From Smittium mucronatum (lineage: Eukaryota > Kickxellomycota > Harpellomycetes > Harpellales > Legeriomycetaceae), in contig LSSL01000789.1 in the NCBI GenBank assembly GCA_001953115.1, forward strand, positions 1 through 12,497: DNA of 12,497 bases, written 5' to 3'. The translations under genes were made by a program, and so were the position numbers. Below, in pieces: positions 1 through 7,268 of this stretch (positions are counted from its first letter, which is position 1; every line of letters starts with the position of its first letter). The notes beneath the pieces were generated by a model, which was not told the origin of the DNA, ran no database searches, and was given only the letters and a program-made list of their open reading frames with translations.

Positions 1-61
1 TTTTTTTTTTTTTTTGCTTTCCTGCTCTTTTTTTCTTATCAGAGCGTTTAGTTATTGATAA

Positions 62-140
62 ACACTAAGTACAGATAGCCTGTATACAATATACAGCTCT
101 CTGGTACTATCTGGTCAGCTTTAAGCAGCTGGCTTAGTGT
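62..140. repeat. Small foldback sequence
   Basis: The eight bases ACACTAAG at 62-69 recur as the exact reverse complement at 133-140. Between them lies a perfect 7-bp hairpin, CTGTATA at 80-86 and TATACAG at 90-96 with a 3-base loop. It could be a short remnant of an inverted-repeat element or chance structure in AT-rich DNA. No gene is visible around it, and the window begins with a run of fifteen T. Confidence 0.35.
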
Positions 141-151
141 CGAAATATAAA

Positions 152-358
152 AAATGGAAATAGAAATAAACTTTTTTTTTGGTAATGGAATTCAGAAATT
201 TTATTGGCTAATTCAAATAAAAAAATCTAAAGGAGAGAGAGAGAGTTGGCACTGCGGCTATTCCCAGAAATGGCAATAGAAATAAACTTTTTTTGATAAT
301 GGAATTCTGCACTTTTATTTTCTAATTCAACTAAAAAAATCTAAAGGAGAGAGAGAGT
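152..358. repeat. Tandem duplication of a ~115-bp noncoding unit
   Basis: Two copies of one unit lie head to tail, starting at 152 and 268. Each begins AAATGG(A/C)AATAGAAATAAAC, continues through a T-run, then GGAATTC, TCTAATTCAA-like and AAATCTAAAGG blocks, and ends in a (GA)n tract (about 232-245 and 346-357). The copies differ by substitutions and small indels, so the period varies from 114 to 116 bp. The first GA tract is longer, as expected from slippage. No open frame runs through the repeat. Confidence 0.8.
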
Positions 359-784
359 GGTTATCCATCCTAGTTGAAAAAAATATCAAGATGCAACTTT
401 CGGTAATGAATATATTCTTTTCCTTTAGTTACTGAGTCTGTAGCTAGACATGAAAGCTTACTGTAGTTAGGAAAATAGCCTTTTCTTTTTCCTTTTTTTT
501 TATTACTATTTTTAGTATAGTTGTTTTGAGGTTATAAGAAAAAAATAATGTGTTAAAAAAGAAAAATCAAAAGAAATTTCTTATATCTTATAGCAAAAAG
601 AATTTTTTTATCGTTTTAATTATTTTAACCTAATTAAAAATATAGAGCAATAATAATTTCCAAGTGTAATAACTGTGAGTCGTGTGCTGATGTGTATTTT
701 TAGTATAAATATGATTTTATCTGTGAATTTTATAGTTTATTTAAGCAATGTAATATAACTAATTAATCTAAAACGAATAAAGTC
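359..784. other. AT-rich spacer downstream of the secreted-protein gene
   Basis: This stretch has no supportable gene on either strand and is mostly A/T runs. It lies 3' of the minus-strand gene that stops at 785-787. The only useful sign is TTTATT at 737-742, which reads AATAAA on the minus strand about 43 bases past the stop codon, a plausible polyadenylation signal for that gene. Confidence 0.5.
737..742 (-). terminator. Possible poly(A) signal of the secreted-protein gene
   Basis: Plus-strand TTTATT reads AATAAA on the minus strand, about 43 bases beyond the TAG stop at 785-787. Position and sequence fit a eukaryotic cleavage and polyadenylation signal. In such AT-rich DNA the hexamer is common by chance, so this is suggestive only. 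Confidence 0.35.
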
Positions 785-2164
785 CTAAATAATCGATTTC
801 AATTCTTTATCCGCATATGTTCTAAGATCGACTTTAAGTCTTAGAGACCCCTTTCTATGTCTGTGACCGTGTCTACGTCTGTGACCATGTCTACGTCTAT
901 GACCATGTCTGTGTCTGTGCCTGCGTCTACGACAACCCCCATGGCGACATCTATGTCTGCATCTGTGTCCAGAACATCTACCTCCTCTTTTCAAATGACG
1001 AATAGCCTTTCTAAGACATCTTCCAACACATCTCCTGCAACATCTCTTCGAGCATCTCTTAAATCTGCGTACAAGGCTTCTTTGCTTGTTTCTCAAAGAT
1101 CTTGATCTTCTGTGTCTTCTGTGTCTCAAAGATCTTGATCTTCTGTGTCTTCTGCGTCTCATCGCTCTAGCTCTTCTGCGTCTCATTGCTCTAGATCTTC
1201 TGCGACTTCTTATTCCTTTCAAACCTCTTCTCTTTCTATAAAGGCCCCTACCACCTTTACGACCATGACTTTTTCTGACTCTTAAGCTTGATCTCTTCTT
1301 TATCATTCTATAAATCTTTGGTCTTACCATTCTTTTGAGTTTTTTCAAAGATCTTGAACGGTATTTCTTTACCTTTTTCAATCTCTTTGACAATCTGCGA
1401 GCTTTTTTATAATCCCCTTCTTTTTTCACCATTTTTATTTTACGAATTAGCTTGCGAGCTACTTTAGAGCTTATAATTGCTCTTCTGGCCAGCTTTTTAG
1501 CTTTTTTTCTTCTGGTCAATTTTTTGAATGGAGCTGGTTTAGCTGTAAGATCTGTTGCGGGATTATTAATCTTGATTTTTGCTGCGATACTTGCAAACTT
1601 TTCAGGGCTGACTTTTTTTTGAATCTTATTCAAAACCCTATTTATTCTTTTCTTAATTTTCTCGAGCTTCCTCTCCAACTTAGCGGCTAGCTTTGGCTTA
1701 GTTCCTTTTACAGCATTTATGGTGCGAGCAATGTTTACAGCCTTGTTATCAGCCTTTATGAGATACTTTTTCAATTTTCTCCCTCCAAGACTCCCGTTCA
1801 TATGAACATTTACTGGTAAGACAGGAGATGGGGGTGGTGTAGCAGGACTGATAAGATTAGAAGAGATAGCTGGGATAGCAGGAACAGCTTGATTAGAAGA
1901 GGCGGGCTGAATTGGTTGTTCAGATCTTGGGCTACCTACTGGAGGGGCTGAATTACCTGGTGGTGGTGATTGAAACGATGAAGGCGGAGGAGGTTGTTGA
2001 ATAGCAGCTGGACCTGATTGAGGAGAAATCGGGACTTGCTGAAGAACATTATCCAGGACGTCATAGTAGATTTGGTTCTCAATTTCATAATTCTCATCTC
2101 TTGCGAGAGTGGTTTGAGCCAAGCTCAAAATGGCCAAAATTGATGAGGTATACACGACCCTCAT
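785..2164 (-). CDS. Predicted secreted polycationic Lys/Arg/His/Cys-rich protein, unknown family
   Basis: I do not recognise this protein. The ATG at 2164 is preferred over the in-frame TTG at 2206 because it is a true ATG and places a signal peptide exactly at the N-terminus (residues 1-21, hydrophobic core then TTLA before RDENYE). The mature protein of the 459-residue product has clear zones: an acidic/aromatic stretch (22-43), a Pro/Ser-rich linker with PPPP runs (44-118), a Lys/Arg-rich region likely to be helical (128-300), an Arg/Ser region (300-365), a nine-cysteine block (371-411, pattern C-x3-CC-x2-C-x3-C then C-x4-C-x3-C-x4-C), a His/Arg repeat (412-438), and a tail ending KSII. 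There is no ER-retention signal and no second membrane segment. Extreme charge after a signal peptide suggests binding of a polyanion such as nucleic acid, an acidic polysaccharide or a wall component. That is inference; an effector or wall protein are both possible. No intron is apparent. The gene is well separated from its neighbours. Confidence 0.75.
   Translation of the reverse strand: MRVVYTSSILAILSLAQTTLARDENYEIENQIYYDVLDNVLQQVPISPQSGPAAIQQPPPPSSFQSPPPGNSAPPVGSPRSEQPIQPASSNQAVPAIPAISSNLISPATPPPSPVLPVNVHMNGSLGGRKLKKYLIKADNKAVNIARTINAVKGTKPKLAAKLERKLEKIKKRINRVLNKIQKKVSPEKFASIAAKIKINNPATDLTAKPAPFKKLTRRKKAKKLARRAIISSKVARKLIRKIKMVKKEGDYKKARRLSKRLKKVKKYRSRSLKKLKRMVRPKIYRMIKKRSSLRVRKSHGRKGGRGLYRKRRGLKGIRSRRRSRAMRRRRARAMRRRRHRRSRSLRHRRHRRSRSLRNKQRSLVRRFKRCSKRCCRRCVGRCLRKAIRHLKRGGRCSGHRCRHRCRHGGCRRRRHRHRHGHRRRHGHRRRHGHRHRKGSLRLKVDLRTYADKELKSII
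857..1215 (-). repeat. Internal coding repeats in the His/Arg tail
   Basis: The 3' part of the secreted-protein gene is built from short in-frame repeats. Near 860-906, 18-base units encode RRRHGH-type hexapeptides. At about 1105-1170, near-identical blocks centred on CTTGATCTTCTGTGTCTTCT encode repeated RHRRSRSL-type octapeptides. The unit lengths are multiples of three, so copy number can change without breaking the frame. The opposite strand is also open here because of the repeat, and that frame is not a gene. Confidence 0.7.
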
Positions 2165-2206
2165 TGATAAAGCTAGATAAATGTTTGTGAGAGTGTTCCA
2201 CAGCAA

Positions 2207-3461
2207 AAAAAAATAAAAAAAATGTGTTCTGTTATGAGATTAACCAAATATAAACTCTAGCGACAAAGATCTGAATCAAATGTAAAATGAATAAGGCTGA
2301 TTATTCTCATATTTTTACTGGGAAATGTGCCAAAATAGTAACATATTTATATTATTTTTTGTAAAGAGGATTTTTAGATATAAATATATAAAAACTATGA
2401 TTTAAAATATACTCATGTGGTCAATACATCTCAATTCATTAATTTACCTTGTTCAAAGGATACTAGATAATAGTTGCACGTGTAATTTAGGATTTTAATA
2501 AAAACATTATATTTTATATATTAACTATTTACTTTTACACCAAATTAAATTATACAGCTTTAATCCTGAGGAAAAAGTGACGAATTCATATCCACATCTC
2601 CACAATTCATTTAAATTATTTTCATTCTATAATAAAATCCCGATTACCCAAATGACTGCGGGGATTTCAGCAGATTAACTGACTTTAAAGCTTAAATTAT
2701 TTCGGTGTTTAAACAGTCTGACTATTAAAGCTATTAAAAAGCTGCATCCCCGCCATATAATTAATTTTAATTGTAGGGTATTGGTCAAAAAGGTAGATAA
2801 TAAATGTTAAGATATATGAAATATATCTTATTAGAGCATGGCATTTGAGTCAATCTGTCTAGGTTTATTTGTTTGTGGAGTGAGTTATCAATCATTTTTC
2901 ATAGTTCAAAAATAATCCAACGAGGCACATTAATTAATCCAGATCAACTGAATCACCATTTAAATTTTATTATAATTTATCCTCTATAATTTATCTGAAC
3001 TGTATATTCATCCCAGTTAATTATTGTACCATGAGCTAGTAATAATATCAAAGAAAAGTTGTATTATCAACAATCAACCATCACAGTTTTAATATCAAAA
3101 AAATTACAAGTTTATACACCATATAAACAAGAGGCTCGACAATTCGAGGCATTATAGATTTGACTCTAGAAAAATTTAAGTACCACCAGTTAATATCCAC
3201 TATTAGTGATGGATAACATAACATAAAAAAATTGGCAAGAAATATTAGTAAATAGATAATAAGTTTTAAAACCATACGTGACATAAAAATCACCACAATT
3301 ATTTACAGGATATCAGGAAAACTGGTCACTCAATAAGTAAATATACGTACAATGCACTTGAAATAAATTCAAAAGTAAAATTTAACAAAATTTAAAATCA
3401 AAAACAAAAACAAAGCCATATCTCGAAAATAAATAAGATAGAAATTAAAAGAAAAGTATAG
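2207..3461. other. Intergenic spacer between the two minus-strand genes
   Basis: About 1.25 kb without a supportable gene. It holds the 5' flank of the secreted-protein gene, including an ATATAAA-like sequence near 2248-2254 roughly 85-90 bases upstream of its ATG, a 96-bp foldback (2658-2753), a perfect 9-bp hairpin AAGATATAT-GAA-ATATATCTT (2809-2829), and the 3' flank of the methyltransferase gene. A 71-codon minus-strand frame at 3081-3296 is hydrophobic and low in complexity, with no recognisable motif, so I treat it as chance. Confidence 0.5.
2658..2753. repeat. 96-bp foldback with GCGGGGAT ends
   Basis: GCGGGGAT at 2658-2665 is matched by ATCCCCGC at 2746-2753 as an exact inverted repeat. 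The similarity continues weakly inward (CAGCAG near 2669, AGCTGC near 2740). The G/C-rich termini stand out from the surrounding AT-rich spacer. It may be a very small MITE remnant or a structured element. No convincing target duplication is seen. Confidence 0.45.
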
Positions 3462-4871
3462 TTAAAAAGAACCAAATGGAGGGCGAATCAATGAAGCTCT
3501 ATCATATGAGTTCAAATTTTTATGAGCCAAGATTTGAAAGCAAGTAGATGTACCCTGTCTAGCAACAATAGTGGACCATGAGAGGAAGATTTCCCATATG
3601 CGGAACCAGCGTTTGCCGTAATTTTTTATGATCATGTCTTTATTGAGCATCCAATTTTCATACCATCTTCCGATAGTGGCAGAATAGTGAATACCAACAG
3701 TATCGACAGAGCGCACTTCGAATCCAGCAGTTTCCAGTTGATTAACGACCCAGTTCAAAGGACAACTGGCATCTGCTCCAGGGAAGACATATTTGGCCAT
3801 AAACAATCCCCAAACGAAATCCTCATATTGCCAAGCAGATCTCAAGCCAGCGATTTGGAGGTAGAAAAGACCATCATCTTCAAGCATATCCTTAATCTGT
3901 AAGAGAAATTCATTGAACTTGCGGATTCCAACGTGCTCAGCCATTTCCAAACAAGAGATTTTGTTGTATTTAGGACGTCGAGGAGCGTCTCTGTAATCCA
4001 TACACAAAATTTTGGCATTTTCCAGTGTGCCCAGCTCCGAGGCCTTTTTGTTACCATATTCAGCTTGATTGACGCCTAGAGTTAAACCGACAGAATCAGT
4101 CTTGTAATTCTTGGCAGCGTAGTTAACGAGAGTACCCCATCCGCATCCAATATCAATATGTCTATCGCCCTCCCTCAATTGAAGGCGTTCACACACATCT
4201 TTTAATTTATTGTTTTGCAGTTCTTCAAGAGTTTCTTTCCTTGAAGGATCAGAAACTAAGCCAGTGGTATAAATCATGGTCTCGCCTAAAAAAGCGTTAT
4301 AAAAGTCATCCCCACGGTCATAATGATCACGAACTTGAGACTCATCTTGGGAACGATTGTGGAATAAGAGCTCAGGAATAAATTGGAAAATAAAGAATTT
4401 AATTTGACCAAGGGTTAAGCCGAAGGAAGCCCAATCGTATCTGTTTTCAAAAATCTCGAGACAATCGCCTTTAAGATTGATCTTGCCTTCAAAATAGCTT
4501 TCAAAGAACAGCTCCATGGGGATTTTCTTACTACCTCTAAGTTGGGATTGCAACTCAGGATCAACTATCTCAAAATAGGAATCCATAGGCTTTCCAGGGA
4601 GACCAAATCTTTGATCAGAGGGGTAAGGTTGGAACCATGAACCATAGACCAAACTAATGCCGCCAATGGGTAAGGCAAGGATGATGGCGAAGATCAAGTA
4701 AGTAGTCCAACCAAATCCTAATACATACTTAAAGAAATAAGGAGTAGTAAGCACAGCCAAAAGAAGCAATCTATTACTAAACTGGGCAGAACCAGCACCC
4801 TCGATGGGAAGAGAGGGGTAAAAAAACGAAGATGACTTCTTCACTTGTGGAGAACCCAGCAAACCGACCAT
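3462..4871 (-). CDS. Sphingolipid (ceramide) C9-methyltransferase
   Basis: This enzyme transfers a methyl group from S-adenosylmethionine to C9 of the sphingoid base of ceramide, giving the 9-methyl base of fungal glucosylceramide. It acts at the ER membrane. The 469-residue protein has the family layout: a short cytosolic N-terminus, two hydrophobic membrane segments (about 34-49 and 54-78), then a cyclopropane-fatty-acid-synthase-like methyltransferase domain. Visible motifs are SYFEGKINLKGD (125-136), RDHYDRGDDFYNAFLG (181-196), the SAM-binding DIGCGWGT (240-247), CMDYRD (290-295), EMAEHVG (309-315), QIAGLRSAWQYED (339-351), FPGADASCPL (363-372), HYSATIGRWYENW (395-407) and RWFRIWE (421-427). 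The length is close to that of other fungal members. The start is a normal ATG and the stop is TAA at 3462-3464. The gene appears intronless with all core motifs intact, so it is probably functional. Family assignment rests on recalled motifs and could be confirmed by alignment. Confidence 0.93.
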   Translation of the reverse strand: MVGLLGSPQVKKSSSFFYPSLPIEGAGSAQFSNRLLLLAVLTTPYFFKYVLGFGWTTYLIFAIILALPIGGISLVYGSWFQPYPSDQRFGLPGKPMDSYFEIVDPELQSQLRGSKKIPMELFFESYFEGKINLKGDCLEIFENRYDWASFGLTLGQIKFFIFQFIPELLFHNRSQDESQVRDHYDRGDDFYNAFLGETMIYTTGLVSDPSRKETLEELQNNKLKDVCERLQLREGDRHIDIGCGWGTLVNYAAKNYKTDSVGLTLGVNQAEYGNKKASELGTLENAKILCMDYRDAPRRPKYNKISCLEMAEHVGIRKFNEFLLQIKDMLEDDGLFYLQIAGLRSAWQYEDFVWGLFMAKYVFPGADASCPLNWVVNQLETAGFEVRSVDTVGIHYSATIGRWYENWMLNKDMIIKNYGKRWFRIWEIFLSWSTIVARQGTSTCFQILAHKNLNSYDRASLIRPPFGSF

Positions 4872-4904
4872 AATGAATTTCTAAAAAATTTATAATCCAA
4901 AATC

Positions 4905-4936
4905 CAAAAGCGAAAGTGAAAGTGAAGAATTGAAGC
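4905..4936 (-). promoter_or_regulatory. Pyrimidine-rich tract upstream of the methyltransferase ATG
   Basis: The plus strand is almost pure purine here (AAAGCGAAAGTGAAAGTGAA and flanks), so the coding strand carries a CT-rich tract roughly 35-65 bases upstream of the ATG at 4871. Pyrimidine-rich stretches just before the start are common in fungal promoters and often precede transcription starts. A role here is inferred from position and composition only. Confidence 0.4.
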
Positions 4937-5213
4937 CAGCTATAAGAGAAAGAAACGATATACTATTAGAAGCCGGGAAAATGTATAATGTGCTGGAATA
5001 ATGGGACAATTAATAGCTGGTTATTTATATGATGTTAAATACTTGTTTAATGTTTTTGCAGCAGGGCTCTACTGGCTTCTGATCGAATTTTGAGAATTCA
5101 ATATTGCGAACCTCCAAACGAAACCATATGGGTTATCTATTATGTAAACACCACATTTTGAGTCTCCGAGATACTCATCCATTGAGCTTGATTTAGCATC
5201 TGCCGATCGCTAT

Positions 5214-5272
5214 AAGTCTCAAATGGGAGTAATTTCTCTATCCTTTTTCACGCAAGTCTCAATCGGGAGTAA
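5214..5272. repeat. Pair of ~19-bp direct repeats 40 bp apart
   Basis: AAGTCTCAAATGGGAGTAAT at 5214 recurs as AAGTCTCAATCGGGAGTAAT at 5254, with two differences. They lie about 340-400 bases upstream of the methyltransferase ATG, in the less AT-rich island. Paired sites of this sort could bind a regulator, but a fragment of a decayed repeat is equally possible. Confidence 0.5.
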
Positions 5273-5505
5273 TGCACATTCTGGATTGTCACTTGCGGGC
5301 CAATTGCCATGCCCGATCTATATATTAGACTTTCATTGAGTCGCTCGATTTTGTCATTGCCAGGCTAACAGGATCACCTATTGAACAACACAGCGTGTAG
5401 ATGTTTCAAACGCCAACCATTCGTATACTAATGAACGCGCATAATCACCATTTTTACTGGATTGCCATTATGCATTTTCTCTGTGAAATCCGATACCTTG
5501 CTATT

Positions 5506-5718
5506 AAATTTTTATACTTTCCTAATTTGGAAATATCTCTAGTATTCGATATATAAATTTATTATGTTATCATGAATTGGAATTAAATAAAAGAAATCTT
5601 TTACTATAAAAGCGGAAATTATATTAAATCCAGTATGCCCTACATTTTTATTGGCATGGTGATGATTTAATCATTTTTTGCCAATAGTTTACATAGTAAA
5701 TAAAAGTCTGATCTGAAA
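5506..5718 (+). mobile_element. Decayed MITE, copy 1 (family with TGGGAGATTCT ends)
   Basis: This segment aligns with the internal part of the better preserved copies at 6062-6325 and 6473-6737. It shares CTTTCCTAATTTGGAAATA near its left end, CAGTATG followed by TTTTTATTGG in the middle, then GCCAATAGTTTACA and AGTCTGATCTG. Both terminal TGGGAGATTCT repeats are missing or unrecognisable. It carries no coding capacity and would be nonautonomous. Confidence 0.7.
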
Positions 5719-5810
5719 ACGAATATTTCTTTTTTTTTACGGGAAATTTATACGAATATTTCATTTATAATACGTTCACAACTTTTTACTTGGGTTATTA
5801 TTTTTTATGC

Positions 5811-6014
5811 CAGGCTATTTTTTTACTATATAAGCCATTGGCTACAAAAAAAATTATCATCACCAAACCAATAAAAATGGAAAACCAATCCAGCTCTAAT
5901 AAAATTTCTATGTTTTGCCAATAGGAAAGTTCTTCTTGAATTATTAAATTTGAACTAACCAATAAATTTATATATTAAGAATTGTTAGCTTTTCCAAATT
6001 AGGAAAGTTGTTAA
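5811..6014 (-). mobile_element. Decayed MITE, copy 2, inverted relative to copy 1
   Basis: Read on the minus strand from about 6014 leftward, this segment matches the same MITE: CTTTCCTAATTTGGAAAAGC, then an ATTGGTTAGTTCAAAT-like block, TTTTTATTGGTTTGG, GTAGCCAATGGCTTATA and finally GCCTGGCA. It faces copy 1 across about 90 bp, so the two together form a long imperfect foldback. The terminal repeats are not preserved. Confidence 0.7.
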
Positions 6015-6061
6015 AATTTAACAGAAAAGCATCTATTCTCAAGAAAAATCTTCCATTTATA

Positions 6062-6325
6062 TGCGAGATTCTCTTTTAGAGCGGGCACTTTCCTACCAAA
6101 TTTTTACTACTTTCCTAATTTGAAAATATGGTTCTAAGATAAAAATAGATTTATTGGGTAATTCAAAAAATGAATTTTAGAATCTAATTTTCTATTGGTA
6201 AAAGGTTGAAAATTTAGTCTATCCAGTATGTTTTTCTATTTTTATTGGTATGGTTTTAAATAAATCCAATAGTAGCCAATGGTTTACACAGTAAAAAAAA
6301 CTCTGGTCTTGTTAAGAATCTCCTA
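6062..6325 (+). mobile_element. MITE, copy 3, TA-flanked (~264 bp)
   Basis: The left end TGCGAGATTCT and the right end AGAATCTCCTA are imperfect inverted terminal repeats. TA dinucleotides flank both sides (6060-6061 and 6326-6327), matching the TA target duplication of Tc1/mariner-type transposons. The interior matches copies 1, 2 and 4. There is no open frame, so it is a nonautonomous element. Its right end abuts the left end of the larger element at 6328, separated only by the shared TA. This creates a near-perfect 48-bp inverted repeat at 6303-6350. Confidence 0.8.
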
Positions 6326-6472
6326 TATGGGAGATTCTTTTCAAGACCAGACGTTTTTTTCCGACAAGTCTTATAGACCGATTTTAGCTAGATATACATT
6401 GGCTTAATAATTATGTATAGCTTTCAAAATTGCAAAAAACTTTCTTAATTTAGATTTTTCTAAATTACTATT

Positions 6473-6737
6473 TGGGAGATTCTAATTGAGAGCGGACACT
6501 TTCCTACTATATTTTTACTACTTTCCTAATTTGGAAATACAGAACTAAAAACACTTACAAAATCATTGGTTAAATCAAAATATGAATTTTAGAGGCTGAT
6601 TTTCTACTGGTAAAGTGTTGTAATTTATTAGAGCCTGCATGTTTTTCTATTTTAATTGGACTGTTTTATAATTATTTCAAGTGTATCTAATAGTTTGCAC
6701 AGTAGTAAAAAAGTCTGGTCTTAAAAAGAATCTCCCA
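6473..6737 (+). mobile_element. MITE, copy 4, nested in the 1.48-kb element (~265 bp)
   Basis: The left end TGGGAGATTCT and right end AGAATCTCCCA are perfect 11-bp inverted repeats, and the interior aligns with copies 1-3. It sits where the left arm of the host element stops matching the right arm, so it inserted after the host had landed. The flanks are TT on both sides rather than the expected TA, which may reflect mutation or a relaxed target. Confidence 0.8.
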
Positions 6738-6761
6738 TTTGCTACCTTTTGATTTTAATTA

Positions 6762-7268
6762 CAGAGTTTTTCATTCCAATAGAACCTTTTTTTATTCCAA
6801 TAGACACTTTTTTTCATTTTAATGGACATTTTTTTCTGAACCTGTGGGGTCATTCTTATAGCTAAAAATTCACTTTAACTCTTTCCGTACACAAATTTAA
6901 GCATCACTCCTATTTGTTCAAATCAGCCCTTTCAATTGGCCCAACCTCTTGATTTATCCAATGGTATACAGTAAATATTAGCCTAATAAAAACATTGAGC
7001 AAAAAGTGAAAGCCATTTTTTGTATCATTGTCACTGAAAGGGTTAACTTATAGGCATTAATAATGTCTTTATTGGTTAAAAATTTATTGTTCTTAGGTAT
7101 TATAAGTTTCTTCTTTTTGATTGGTATAAATAATTATTCAGTACAATGGTAACGCTTTTTTATTTTCATCAAAAAAATAACCCCGCAAATCTAACAAATG
7201 GGTCTATTGGAATGAAAAAAAAGGTCTATTAGAATGAAAAAAAGGGTCTATTGGAATGAAACCCCCTG
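6762..7268. mobile_element. 507-bp pogo/mariner-like nonautonomous element with iterated ends
   Basis: The ends are CAGAGTTTTTCATTCCAATA on the left and, as reverse complement, CAGGGGGTTTCATTCCAATA on the right. Both are flanked by TA (6760-6761 and 7269-7270). CAG-initiated termini with a TA duplication are typical of pogo/Tc1/mariner transposons. Each end holds about three tandem 22-bp units (GGTCTATTGGAATGAAAAAA type) at about 6771-6835 and 7201-7262, in inverted orientation. Inversion similarity continues inward to the GTGGGGTCATT and GCGGGGTTATT blocks. No transposase is encoded. It is nested inside the 6328-7802 element. Confidence 0.75.

Larger units (their letters stand above)
4872..5505. 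other. Upstream region of the methyltransferase gene, with a less AT-rich island
   Basis: This 5' flank of the minus-strand methyltransferase gene has no gene I can support. About 5060-5480 is clearly less AT-rich than the surrounding spacers. It contains short open frames on both strands: plus 5142-5340 without an initiating ATG, plus 5401-5556 of 51 codons running into a repeat, and minus about 5065-5208. None has a recognisable motif. It may be promoter DNA, a decayed gene, or a small gene with introns. Confidence 0.45.

Noticed and set aside
857..1105. 82-codon plus-strand frame rich in Ser/Thr/Met
   Set aside because: It is the antisense of the His/Arg repeat of the secreted-protein gene and exists only because of that repeat.
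2165..2206. Longer start for the secreted protein at 2206
   Set aside because: The codon there is TTG, and the extension would bury the signal peptide 14 residues in. The ATG at 2164 is a better start.
3081..3296. 71-codon hydrophobic minus-strand frame
   Set aside because: Low-complexity Ile/Leu/Phe-rich translation of an AT-rich spacer with no recognisable motif.
3687..4057. Short frames on both strands inside the methyltransferase gene
   Set aside because: They overlap a clearly conserved gene in other registers and have no family features.
5001..5093. Plus-strand 30-codon frame beginning MGQLIAGYLY
   Set aside because: Too short and without a recognised domain. It may belong to a decayed or spliced gene, but nothing supports this beyond the open frame.
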